DNA of 14,109 nucleotides from an uncultured Thermoleophilia bacterium (GTDB taxonomy: Bacteria; Actinomycetota; Thermoleophilia; UBA2241): positions 1 to 14,109 of the forward strand of contig CAIWHY010000567.1 in assembly GCA_903912585.1 (NCBI GenBank), read 5' to 3'. The notes beneath the pieces are model-generated. The model was given only the letters and a program-made list of their open reading frames with translations, made no database searches and was not told the DNA's origin. Each line of letters begins with the position of its first letter. Positions within the stretch are counted from its first letter, which is position 1. Positions 1-6,579 of this stretch are shown here, piece by piece. A program made the position numbers and the translations under genes.

Positions 1-3
1 AGA

Positions 4-780
4 GTGGCCGTCGACCCATCCACAGAGCGGCAGCTCAACCGCCTGCGCGCCTGGAACATCGCCGTCGGCCTGATCCTCGCGGCGCAGGCCGTGCTGATCG
101 CCGTGCTCACCAACACCTTCAGCCTGCCGGTCACGGCGACGTTCATGAACGGCCCCCCCGGCACGACGCCCCGGCTGCATCATCTGTTTAATGTGCCCAT
201 CGGCTGGGGGGTCTTCGCCTTTCTCGCCATCTCGGCGGGAGCGCTGCTCGTCATCGCCTCGCCGCCGGTCTTCGGCTGGTACAAGGCGAACCTGCTGCGG
301 AGCCGCAACTACGGGCGCTGGATCGAGTACTTCTTCAGCTCGTCGCTGATGATCGTGCTCATCAGCATGATCACCGGCATCAGCGACGTCGCCGCGCAGC
401 GCGCCATCTGCGGCGTCAACGCGGCGATGATCCTCTTCGGGCTGCTGCAAGAGAAGTACGAGCAGCCCGGCAAGCCCAGCTGGCTGCCCTTCTGGTTCGG
501 CTCCTTCGCGGGGATCATCCCGTGGGTGGCGATCGTCATCTACGTCTGGGCGCCCGGCCTCAAGGTCTCTCCCCCCGGCTTCGTGTACGGCATCATCGCG
601 ACGCTGTTCGTCTTCTTCAACTGCTTCGCCGTGAACATGGTGCTGCAGTACAAGCAGGTCGGCCCCTGGCGCGACTACCTGTTCGGCGAGAAGGTCTACA
701 TCCTCCTCAGCCTCACGGCCAAGGCGCTGCTCGCCTGGCAGATCTTCTTCCCGGTGCTGATGTCGACGCCCAAGAAGTAG
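4..780 (+). CDS. Heliorhodopsin (type-3 rhodopsin, retinal-binding membrane photoreceptor)
   Basis: A 258-residue protein with seven hydrophobic segments (about 17-37, 65-87, 106-126, 129-149, 161-183, 191-217, 226-252). Family hallmarks are visible: RWIEYFFSSS in helix 3 with E108, the expected Schiff-base counterion; NGPPGTT in the long A-B loop; and GEKVYILLSLTAKALLAWQ in helix 7, where K240 is the retinal lysine and S236 sits four residues earlier. Length and motifs match the actinobacterial heliorhodopsin 48C12. The N-terminus carries several Arg residues and heliorhodopsins are known to be inverted, with the N-terminus in the cytoplasm. Known members do not pump ions; a sensory or regulatory role, possibly tied to light stress, has been proposed for the family. 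The GTG at 4 is taken as start; any ribosome site lies outside the window. No retinal synthesis gene is present here. The two histidines that I recall near the Schiff base in 48C12 (H23, H80) align with L25 and L81. Confidence 0.95.
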   Translation: MAVDPSTERQLNRLRAWNIAVGLILAAQAVLIAVLTNTFSLPVTATFMNGPPGTTPRLHHLFNVPIGWGVFAFLAISAGALLVIASPPVFGWYKANLLRSRNYGRWIEYFFSSSLMIVLISMITGISDVAAQRAICGVNAAMILFGLLQEKYEQPGKPSWLPFWFGSFAGIIPWVAIVIYVWAPGLKVSPPGFVYGIIATLFVFFNCFAVNMVLQYKQVGPWRDYLFGEKVYILLSLTAKALLAWQIFFPVLMSTPKK

Positions 781-801
781 GGAGGGGAGAGACGCGGCGA
801 G

Positions 802-857
802 GGCGTGGCGAATCCGCGTCGGCGTAGGCGTGGCGAATCCGCGTCGGCGTAGGCGTG
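802..857. repeat. 25-bp tandem direct repeat, two full copies plus the start of a third
   Basis: Positions 802-826 and 827-851 are identical 25-mers. The first six bases of the unit recur at 852-857. The array fills most of the 90-bp gap between the heliorhodopsin stop and the Nudix start, and ends just before the likely -10 element of the Nudix gene. It could be a regulator-binding array or simple slippage; the sequence does not decide. Confidence 0.85.
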
Positions 858-858
858 C

Positions 859-864
859 GATACT
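859..864 (+). promoter_or_regulatory. Candidate -10 element for a leaderless Nudix transcript
   Basis: GATACT matches the TAnnnT-type -10 pattern at four or more positions and ends six bases before the ATG at 871. No Shine-Dalgarno sequence precedes that ATG. This spacing is what leaderless transcripts show in actinobacteria: transcription would begin at or next to the start codon. No good -35 is visible; the 25-bp repeats occupy that place. Confidence 0.4.
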
Positions 865-870
865 GCGCCT

Positions 871-1440
871 ATGCCTGCCGTGAGCGCCGGATTGCTGCTC
901 TACCGTTGGGCCGCCGAGGCGGAGTCCGGCGGTCGCCGTCTCGAGGTTCTGCTCGTGCATCCCGGCGGGCCGTACTGGGCGAAGAAGGGCGAGGGCGCCT
1001 GGAGCATCCCCAAAGGTGAGGCCGAGCCGGACGAGCTGGGGCCTCGGCCGGGGACGGTGACGGCGGCGAAGTTGCGCAATCGCGCCGCCGGCGTGGACCT
1101 CCTCGCCGTGGCGCGCCGTGAGGTGCGCGAGGAGACTGGGCTCGAGCCGGACGGGCCCTTCTTGCCGCTTGGCGGCGTCAAGGCCCATCACCACAAGCTC
1201 ATCTTCGCGTGGGCCGCCGAGCACGACTGCGACCCCGGCGGCCTGGCCGGCAATTCGTTCGCTGTCGAGTGGCCGCCGCGCTCCGGCAAGACGGCCGCGT
1301 TTCCCGAGGTGGACCGCGCCGCCTGGTTCGGTCTGCCGGCGGCGCGGGAGGCCATCGTGCCGGCTCAGCGCCGCTTCCTCGACGACCTCCAGGTGATCGC
1401 CCTCGCCGGCCCCGGCGGTTCGGCCGACCCCGATCAGTAG
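871..1440 (+). CDS. Nudix hydrolase with a 20-residue insertion in the Nudix box
   Basis: A 189-residue cytosolic protein of the Nudix superfamily, which hydrolyses a nucleoside diphosphate linked to another group using bound Mg2+. Landmarks are SAGLLLYR at the N-terminus, HPGGPYWAKK (30-39), WSIPKGE (44-50), REVREETGL (83-91), EWPPRSG (133-139) and FPEVDRAAWF (144-153). These mark the widespread subfamily of about 150-residue proteins with a WSIPKGE-type Nudix box. Here the box is interrupted: KGEAEPDE supplies the conserved G49 and E55, but residues 56-75 are extra before LLAVARREVREE resumes at normal spacing. Other catalytic Glu (E84, E87, E88) are intact. The natural substrate cannot be told. 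It lies 90 bp after the heliorhodopsin on the same strand and probably has its own promoter. The hairpin at 1445-1485 follows the stop. Confidence 0.9.
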   Translation: MPAVSAGLLLYRWAAEAESGGRRLEVLLVHPGGPYWAKKGEGAWSIPKGEAEPDELGPRPGTVTAAKLRNRAAGVDLLAVARREVREETGLEPDGPFLPLGGVKAHHHKLIFAWAAEHDCDPGGLAGNSFAVEWPPRSGKTAAFPEVDRAAWFGLPAAREAIVPAQRRFLDDLQVIALAGPGGSADPDQ

Positions 1441-1444
1441 GCAA

Positions 1445-1485
1445 GGCCCGGGGCCGGAGATACGCTGCTCTCCGGCCCCGGGGCC
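1445..1485. terminator. Strong GC hairpin between convergent genes, likely bidirectional terminator
   Basis: The arm at 1445-1460 pairs with 1469-1485: thirteen uninterrupted base pairs next to an 8-nt loop, then a one-base bulge and four more. It lies just after the Nudix stop and 47 bp beyond the end of the oxidase gene on the other strand. There is no clear T-run on either side, so it may act as a Rho-independent-like, U-poor terminator or as a 3-prime stabiliser. Confidence 0.6.
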
Positions 1486-1531
1486 CTCCGCTATCTGCGG
1501 CTCTCCTGGCTTCAAGGCCAGCGATCTGCTC

Positions 1532-4500
1532 TTACTTGACGCGCGCCTTGATCACCTTGGATGACTTGGATCCAAAGACGTTGCGGGCCACCACGCGAAT
1601 CCAGTATTTCGTGTTGCCGCGAAGATGGGTGATCTTGTACTTCGTCGCGGTCCCCTTGAGCACGGCTCCGTTCTTCCAGGGTCCTCTCGAGCCCTTGGTG
1701 CTGTACTGGACCCTGTTGCTCGTGGCGCCGCTCTTCTGTCTGTTGGTCCAGGTCACCTTGATCGACCGGCTCTTGCCGGCGTGGCTGGCCCGGGAGGTCG
1801 GCGATGCTGCGAGTCTGGCGCCCAATACGCCTGCGCCGGCGACCTGCACGTTGGCCGGCGCGAGCGGCCCGGAGGTCCTTACAGTCGCGATGTTCGACCA
1901 CGCAGAGTACGCGGAGACGTTCTCGGCTCGGACGCGGTAGTAGTAGAAGGTCCCGCTGACGACGGTGGTGTCGGTGAACCTGGTCGCCGGCGCCAGGACC
2001 GTAGACGTCCACCCGGTCGCAAACGAGTTGGTGAGCGACCGCTGGATGACGTACTGCGTGGTCGCCGGGTTGGCCGCAGCGTTGCCGGTCCACGTCAGGC
2101 TGACGGAGAGCGGGGTCTTGACGGCCGTGGCGTTCAGCTTGGTCGGGGCGTTGGGCGAGAAGTCCACGTCCACGGCCCGCATGAAATCGTTCTCTTCATG
2201 CCCGAGCAGGTGGCAGTGCCAGACGTACTCCCAGCCGTAGTCGACGAGATCGTTCTTCATCGTCATCGGATTGCCCGTCGTGGGGTCGGTGACCGTCATG
2301 GTCGCGCCCACCGGCATCGTTGGATTCATCGGGCGGATACTGTCACCGACCTTGAACGGCAGCACCGGCTCGACCGGGCGCATCGCGACGATGCAGTCCT
2401 CGAGCGGATTCATGCGGACGGATTCCTTCCAGCCCACCTCATTCGGGTCTGGCGGCCTGATGGCCCCGTCCCAGCCGACTCTGTTGATGAGCTGGACGTT
2501 GAAGAGGTGGAAGTGGACGACGTGCGTGTCGACGCCGTTCTGGGTGATCTTCCAGATCTGCGTGCCGTCATTGGCGACGCCCACCTGGGTCATGGGGTTT
2601 GAGCCCTGAAGGGTCTCCGTGAGCGGGTCCATGTAGCCCAGCGGGATCGTGGTCTGGGTCGTCGAGTTGGTGAACGGCAGCTCCACGCCCAGGGTTGCGT
2701 TCATGCGTCCGTAGTCCATCTCGAAGAGCTCCTGGATGGTCTTCGGCTGCATCGGCAGAGTCACGGTCTTCGGGGCGGTGGCCCCCACGGGCGTGAAGGT
2801 CAGGGCGTTGTCCTGGATGCGCGAGTAGGTGTCCGCGGCCGCGCTGTACGCCGCGGGATAGCTCTGCGTAGCCTGGGGGACGATGGGCTTGGGCTGTGAG
2901 GCCGTATACGCCTTGCCCAGGTTCGTGGTGAGCGAGGCGAGGTAGCCGGCCGGCAGCGGCGTCGGAGTGACGCCCGCGGCCGGGGCGACCTTGAAGACCA
3001 TCACGGTCCGCGTGCTGGGACCCTGGCCCACGAGGGTGGACGGCGCGCCGCCCATCGCCCTCTGGTCGGGGTCACCGGTGTAGTAGTCGTTGCGCGGGTC
3101 GAAGGCGGGCACCGGAGCGCCGCCGTCGTTGTACAGGATGACGGTCTTGCCCGCGTAGGCGGAGAAGTCGACGACGGCGTCGGCACGCTCGGCCGGGCCG
3201 AGGAAGAGGGTCTTGTTCTGGACGTTGAGGACGACGATGTCCCGGCGGTTGTAGTTGTAGCCGACCGGGGTGTTGGGCAGGTCGACCGGAGCCGGCAGGA
3301 AGCCGCCCTCAGTGCCGACCTGGATGAAGTCAGGACCGACGGTCGCGGGGTCCGGCACGCCGCCGGCCCTGCCGTCAGTCGGCCAACGCGACGGATATGC
3401 GTTGTCAGGGCACGCCTGCACCATCTTGACTTCGGTGTCGGCGCCGATGGTGACGTTCGGGGCGACGGTGAAGCCGCTGCCCGGGCTGGTGACGTTGATC
3501 GACGCGATCGGCTGCGGCGGAGCGCCGACAGCGAGCGTAGCTTCGGCCTGTGCGCCGCCACCGTTGCCGTCGGCCGGCGTGATGTCGATGCCTGGAGCCG
3601 AGGAGTAGAGGCCACCCAGGCCGCCGGTGATCGAAGCGACGGTGTCGGTGGCGCCGACCACCGTGGAGAGCACGGCCGTGGCCGCGCCGGCCGGGGTCGG
3701 CGTGGTGACGCCGTCGGTGCCCGCTCCCGAAGTGTAGAGCTGCAGGTTCAGGTAGCGGTCGTTGCAGGCGTTGAGGATCCGCAGCCGGTACGGCTTCGGG
3801 TCCACGTTCTTGTAGGGGTAGGCCTTGCCATTGACCATCATCGTGTCCATGAACGACTCGGGCACGAGGGATGGGTTCGGCGTGCCCGGCGAGAAGGCCG
3901 GTTCGCCGTTGGCCGCGTAGATGTTCGGGACCACGCCATGCACGAGACCGGCTGAGGCGCCGAACACCGGCCAGAACCAGGGGCCGTAGTCCCAGCGACC
4001 CATATCGGCGGCGCCGGAATTCACGTAGGGATTCTGGTTCGTCATGTAGACATGCGGGAACCACAGGCTGCCCTCAGTCTGCGGCATGCCAGGCAGGTAC
4101 TTCCACGTGGGATCCTGCGCCGCGACCTTGGCGGCGTTGGGCAGGAAGGTCTTGTCCTGGATGACCATCGGGATCTGGTCGGCCGGGAGTCCGCCGCCGG
4201 CGGTGCCGAGGGTGGTCAGTGCGGCCTCCTGCGTGTCCTGCAGCAGGTAGGCGCCCGCTTCGCCGGCGTAGACGTTGAGACGCGTCATGCCCAGGGAGTG
4301 GTCGTGGAACCACATGAGGCGGGCGCTCTCGTTGTTGGTGTAGAAGTAGGTCTGCGAGCCCGGGCCGGGATCCATCGTTGCGCCCGGGACGGCGTTCGCC
4401 GCAGCGCTGCCGGCGAGGCCGAGCGCCACGTGGGACGTCGGGCTGTATCTCATGTCGGGAACGCTCTGCTCGCTGACGCCCTTCTTGTAGACGCTGGGCT

Positions 4501-5356
4501 CGCCCGCCGGGGTGATCCACTGGTTAGGCGTGCCGTCGCTGATCCACACCGTGTCGCCGCCATGCAGATGGAGCACCGTGCGGTTCTGCGGGTACTTGCC
4601 GGCAGCCGCGCCATTGGGGCCGGTGCCGGCGCCCATCATGGTGGTGTCGACCGGCAGGAAGAGGTTGCCGCCAGCGTTGCTCGCGCGCAGGTAGTTGACG
4701 AGCCTGATGCGCACCGGAGTGCCCCGCTGCGCGACGATCATCGGCCCGAGGTACGTGGGCGCGGCGTACGCGTAGACCTGGGCGCCGTTGTTGAGGATCG
4801 GAGCGCCGCCCGGATACGTCAGCGCGACGTGCGCGCTGGTGGCGGCGTTGGCTGCAGTTTCGAGCTGGACGTAGCCGCGGAGGGTGGTCGGATTGGCGAG
4901 GTCGGTGTGGAGCTTCTGGCTGAACTCGACGACCGCGAGCTCGTAGTAGTCACTGCCTGCGAAGGTCGCCTTGTCCGCCATCGCCGGGACGAGATTGGGG
5001 AGCGCGTCGACGAACTTCCTCAGCCCGAGAGGACTGTTCGCCCAGTTGGGGTATGTGCCCCAGTAGTCGGGGACGGTCGACGTCACCGGCACCGCGGGCG
5101 GCGCGAACAACGGCAGCGTCACCTTCGCGGCCGCACGGGCTGCGGCGGCGCGCTGCGCAGACGTGACGTGCCCGTGGAGGACTAGCTTGCCCTGGCGATG
5201 GTGCCCGCTCGACATCAGGGCGATCGCCGTCTGTCGTGGCGTCATCTTCGCCACCGAGGCTCTGGCCCCGGCGACTACGCTCCCCACAGCGAGCACGGCG
5301 AGTATCACCACCAACATGCATGCAAAGAAGCCGAGTCTGTTGCGTCCAGAATCCAT
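1532..5356 (-). CDS. Large exported multicopper oxidase with fibronectin type III domains
   Basis: A 1274-residue protein. Residues 1-33 form a signal peptide (RNR, then a hydrophobic stretch, possible cleavage after GARA) or an uncleaved anchor. All four copper-binding clusters are present: HLHG (263-266), WFHDHS (349-354), HVVHFH (945-950) and HCHLLGHEENDFM (1047-1059), giving eight T2/T3 His plus C1048, H945 and H1053 at the T1 site. At the axial T1 position (five after H1053) is F1058, followed by M1059. Residues about 543-645 are an Ala/Gly/Thr-rich insert with two GxG..aPxvtI-like beta repeats. Fibronectin-III domains span about 1070-1163 and 1165-1274; the last ends in a very Lys/Arg-rich tail that could hold the protein to the wall. 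Size and the WISDGTPNQWITPAGE segment recall large MofA/OmpB-like oxidases linked to Mn or Fe. The substrate is not known: Mn(II), Fe(II), Cu(I) and phenolics are all possible. The ATG at 5356 is preceded by GGGGAG only a few bases away, inside a hairpin. Confidence 0.9.
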   Translation of the reverse strand: MDSGRNRLGFFACMLVVILAVLAVGSVVAGARASVAKMTPRQTAIALMSSGHHRQGKLVLHGHVTSAQRAAAARAAAKVTLPLFAPPAVPVTSTVPDYWGTYPNWANSPLGLRKFVDALPNLVPAMADKATFAGSDYYELAVVEFSQKLHTDLANPTTLRGYVQLETAANAATSAHVALTYPGGAPILNNGAQVYAYAAPTYLGPMIVAQRGTPVRIRLVNYLRASNAGGNLFLPVDTTMMGAGTGPNGAAAGKYPQNRTVLHLHGGDTVWISDGTPNQWITPAGEPSVYKKGVSEQSVPDMRYSPTSHVALGLAGSAAANAVPGATMDPGPGSQTYFYTNNESARLMWFHDHSLGMTRLNVYAGEAGAYLLQDTQEAALTTLGTAGGGLPADQIPMVIQDKTFLPNAAKVAAQDPTWKYLPGMPQTEGSLWFPHVYMTNQNPYVNSGAADMGRWDYGPWFWPVFGASAGLVHGVVPNIYAANGEPAFSPGTPNPSLVPESFMDTMMVNGKAYPYKNVDPKPYRLRILNACNDRYLNLQLYTSGAGTDGVTTPTPAGAATAVLSTVVGATDTVASITGGLGGLYSSAPGIDITPADGNGGGAQAEATLAVGAPPQPIASINVTSPGSGFTVAPNVTIGADTEVKMVQACPDNAYPSRWPTDGRAGGVPDPATVGPDFIQVGTEGGFLPAPVDLPNTPVGYNYNRRDIVVLNVQNKTLFLGPAERADAVVDFSAYAGKTVILYNDGGAPVPAFDPRNDYYTGDPDQRAMGGAPSTLVGQGPSTRTVMVFKVAPAAGVTPTPLPAGYLASLTTNLGKAYTASQPKPIVPQATQSYPAAYSAAADTYSRIQDNALTFTPVGATAPKTVTLPMQPKTIQELFEMDYGRMNATLGVELPFTNSTTQTTIPLGYMDPLTETLQGSNPMTQVGVANDGTQIWKITQNGVDTHVVHFHLFNVQLINRVGWDGAIRPPDPNEVGWKESVRMNPLEDCIVAMRPVEPVLPFKVGDSIRPMNPTMPVGATMTVTDPTTGNPMTMKNDLVDYGWEYVWHCHLLGHEENDFMRAVDVDFSPNAPTKLNATAVKTPLSVSLTWTGNAAANPATTQYVIQRSLTNSFATGWTSTVLAPATRFTDTTVVSGTFYYYRVRAENVSAYSAWSNIATVRTSGPLAPANVQVAGAGVLGARLAASPTSRASHAGKSRSIKVTWTNRQKSGATSNRVQYSTKGSRGPWKNGAVLKGTATKYKITHLRGNTKYWIRVVARNVFGSKSSKVIKARVK

Positions 5357-5357
5357 G

Positions 5358-5381
5358 TCTCCCCGATCCGTTCAGGGGAGA
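5358..5381 (-). promoter_or_regulatory. Hairpin that would bury the ribosome site of the multicopper oxidase mRNA
   Basis: On the minus strand the leader reads UCUCCCC, ten bases, GGGGAGA, one base, then AUG. The two 7-base arms are perfectly complementary (5375-5381 with 5358-5364), and the 3-prime arm is the only Shine-Dalgarno-like sequence before the start. Folding would hide it from the ribosome. The palindrome could instead be a DNA operator. Confidence 0.45.
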
Positions 5382-5730
5382 AGCCGTCTCGCGCACGAAG
5401 CGACCGACGGCCCGGACTCCCCATTCCCCCGAGCCGGCCGCCAGGCGACGGCCGTCACATGGGTAGGCACTCCGCGCCACCGCGAAACCGCGGCGCGCTG
5501 GTGCACCCAACTTGGACCACGTTTCAAGCGTACTCGCGTTTCGACAGCCGGAAAGGCTGGGCAGCGTGTGGAAGACACGCGAGAGCGTTGGCGTTGCGTG
5601 AGGACTCGGGACCCGGCGTGTGCGCGACGAAGGACGGCGCCTCGACGCGGCGGCGTCGGGCCGGATCGGCTGGCGCTTCTACGCGCGCGCGCCGACCCCG
5701 ACAACGGTTCCCGCGCGCACGCGTCCGGCG

Positions 5731-5736
5731 TACACT
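5731..5736 (+). promoter_or_regulatory. Candidate -10 element for the acetyltransferase gene
   Basis: TACACT fits TAnnnT and lies about 50 bp upstream of the ATG at 5787. A weak -35 (TTCCCG) sits 17 bp before it. No better candidate was seen in this region. Confidence 0.35.
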
Positions 5737-5737
5737 C

Positions 5738-5754
5738 TGCGCGAGCCTCGCGCA
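5738..5754. repeat. Perfect 7-bp inverted repeat just after the likely -10
   Basis: TGCGCGA, a 3-base spacer, then TCGCGCA. It lies at the expected transcription start of the acetyltransferase. It could be an operator or a 5-prime hairpin in the mRNA; the short spacer also allows a tight stem-loop. In this GC-rich DNA a chance match is possible. Confidence 0.5.
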
Positions 5755-5786
5755 CGGAGGCGGGGCGCGCGACGAAAGGTGGGTCG

Positions 5787-6557
5787 ATGACACCGCGGCA
5801 GCTGTCTCTGGCCTCGTTCGGCGGCGACGTCGCCGGCGGCTGGTGTCACTTCGTCGCCGCCTCGGCCCAGGGAGGCTGTCAGCGCGTGCTCGGCGGGAGT
5901 CTGGGGATGGGCGGTGAGCCGTACCCGGACATGAACCAGGGCTTCGTGTTCGGACCCGACGGCGCCGGCGAGGCGGTGCGGCAGTTCGCCGCCAGCCTCA
6001 GGGACCGGTTGCTACCGGGGACGCTCCTGGCGCTCTCCACGGTGGCCGCTGAGGCCGCCATCGCTGCCGCAGCTCTCGACCTTCCCGAGGAACAGCCGAT
6101 GGCACTCATGTGCGTGCATGCCGCCGACGCGCTGCGCGTGGAGGGAAGGCACGAGATCGAGCACGTGCACGACCGGAAGGGTCTCGCCGACGCGGCGGAG
6201 GTGCTGGCCGATGCCTACGAGCTGCCGCTCGAGTGGTGCGCGAACATGATGGGCGAGCGCTTCCTGGAGCTTGAAGCGGCCGACCTCTTCCTCGCCCGTC
6301 ACGGCGACCGCGCCGTGGCCGCCGTCGGCTCGGCGCGGGTGGCCGGCACGGTCACACTGGGCGCCGTGGGGACGCGGCGCGCGCCCCGTCACCGCGGCGC
6401 CGCCTCCGAAGCGCTTTCGGCCGCCATCGACCACCACGTGGGCGAGGGTGCACACCTCTTCGGTTTGGTCTCGGTGCCGGGCGCCGAGCCGCTCTACGCC
6501 GGCCTCGGCTTCGTCGCCGTCGACCACCTGCGCGGCTGGCTGGTCCCCGCGCCCTGA
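5787..6557 (+). CDS. GNAT-family acetyltransferase-like protein
   Basis: A 256-residue cytosolic protein. The C-terminal third looks like the acetyl-CoA-binding half of a GNAT fold: a beta strand VAGTVTLGAVGT (185-196), then RAPRHRGAASEALSAAI (198-214), whose RHRGAA fits the R/Q-x-x-G-x-G/A loop, and PLYAGLGFVAV (235-245), the usual Y-x-x-L-G-F ending. The N-terminal 150 residues are Ala-rich and less recognisable. The substrate cannot be inferred. The ATG at 5787 is chosen because AAAGGTGGG (5775-5783) precedes it at good spacing; an upstream extension of the frame would run into the oxidase gene and lacks a ribosome site. The gene is convergent with the CorA gene, with only 22 bp between their stops; a 12-bp GC palindrome lies at 6558-6569. 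Confidence 0.72.
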   Translation: MTPRQLSLASFGGDVAGGWCHFVAASAQGGCQRVLGGSLGMGGEPYPDMNQGFVFGPDGAGEAVRQFAASLRDRLLPGTLLALSTVAAEAAIAAAALDLPEEQPMALMCVHAADALRVEGRHEIEHVHDRKGLADAAEVLADAYELPLEWCANMMGERFLELEAADLFLARHGDRAVAAVGSARVAGTVTLGAVGTRRAPRHRGAASEALSAAIDHHVGEGAHLFGLVSVPGAEPLYAGLGFVAVDHLRGWLVPAP

Positions 6558-6579
6558 CGCCCGCGGGCGCCGGCGCGCC

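Larger units (their letters stand above)
5357..5786. other. 430-bp divergent intergenic region between the oxidase and the acetyltransferase
   Basis: No convincing gene on either strand. The open frames here are shadows, and some would overlap the oxidase. The region holds the oxidase leader hairpin (5358-5381), a possible acetyltransferase -10 (5731-5736) and an inverted repeat (5738-5754). I could not identify a good promoter for the oxidase on the minus strand; the stretch 5390-5720 shows nothing else that I can name. Confidence 0.6.

Noticed and set aside
4052..5185. A 377-codon plus-strand frame opposite the oxidase
   Set aside because: It is antisense to well-conserved copper-binding and core segments, with shadow-like composition.
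5163..5786. N-terminal extension of the acetyltransferase by about 200 residues
   Set aside because: It would overlap the oxidase gene, is Arg-rich and low in family resemblance, and the ATG at 5787 has a proper ribosome site.
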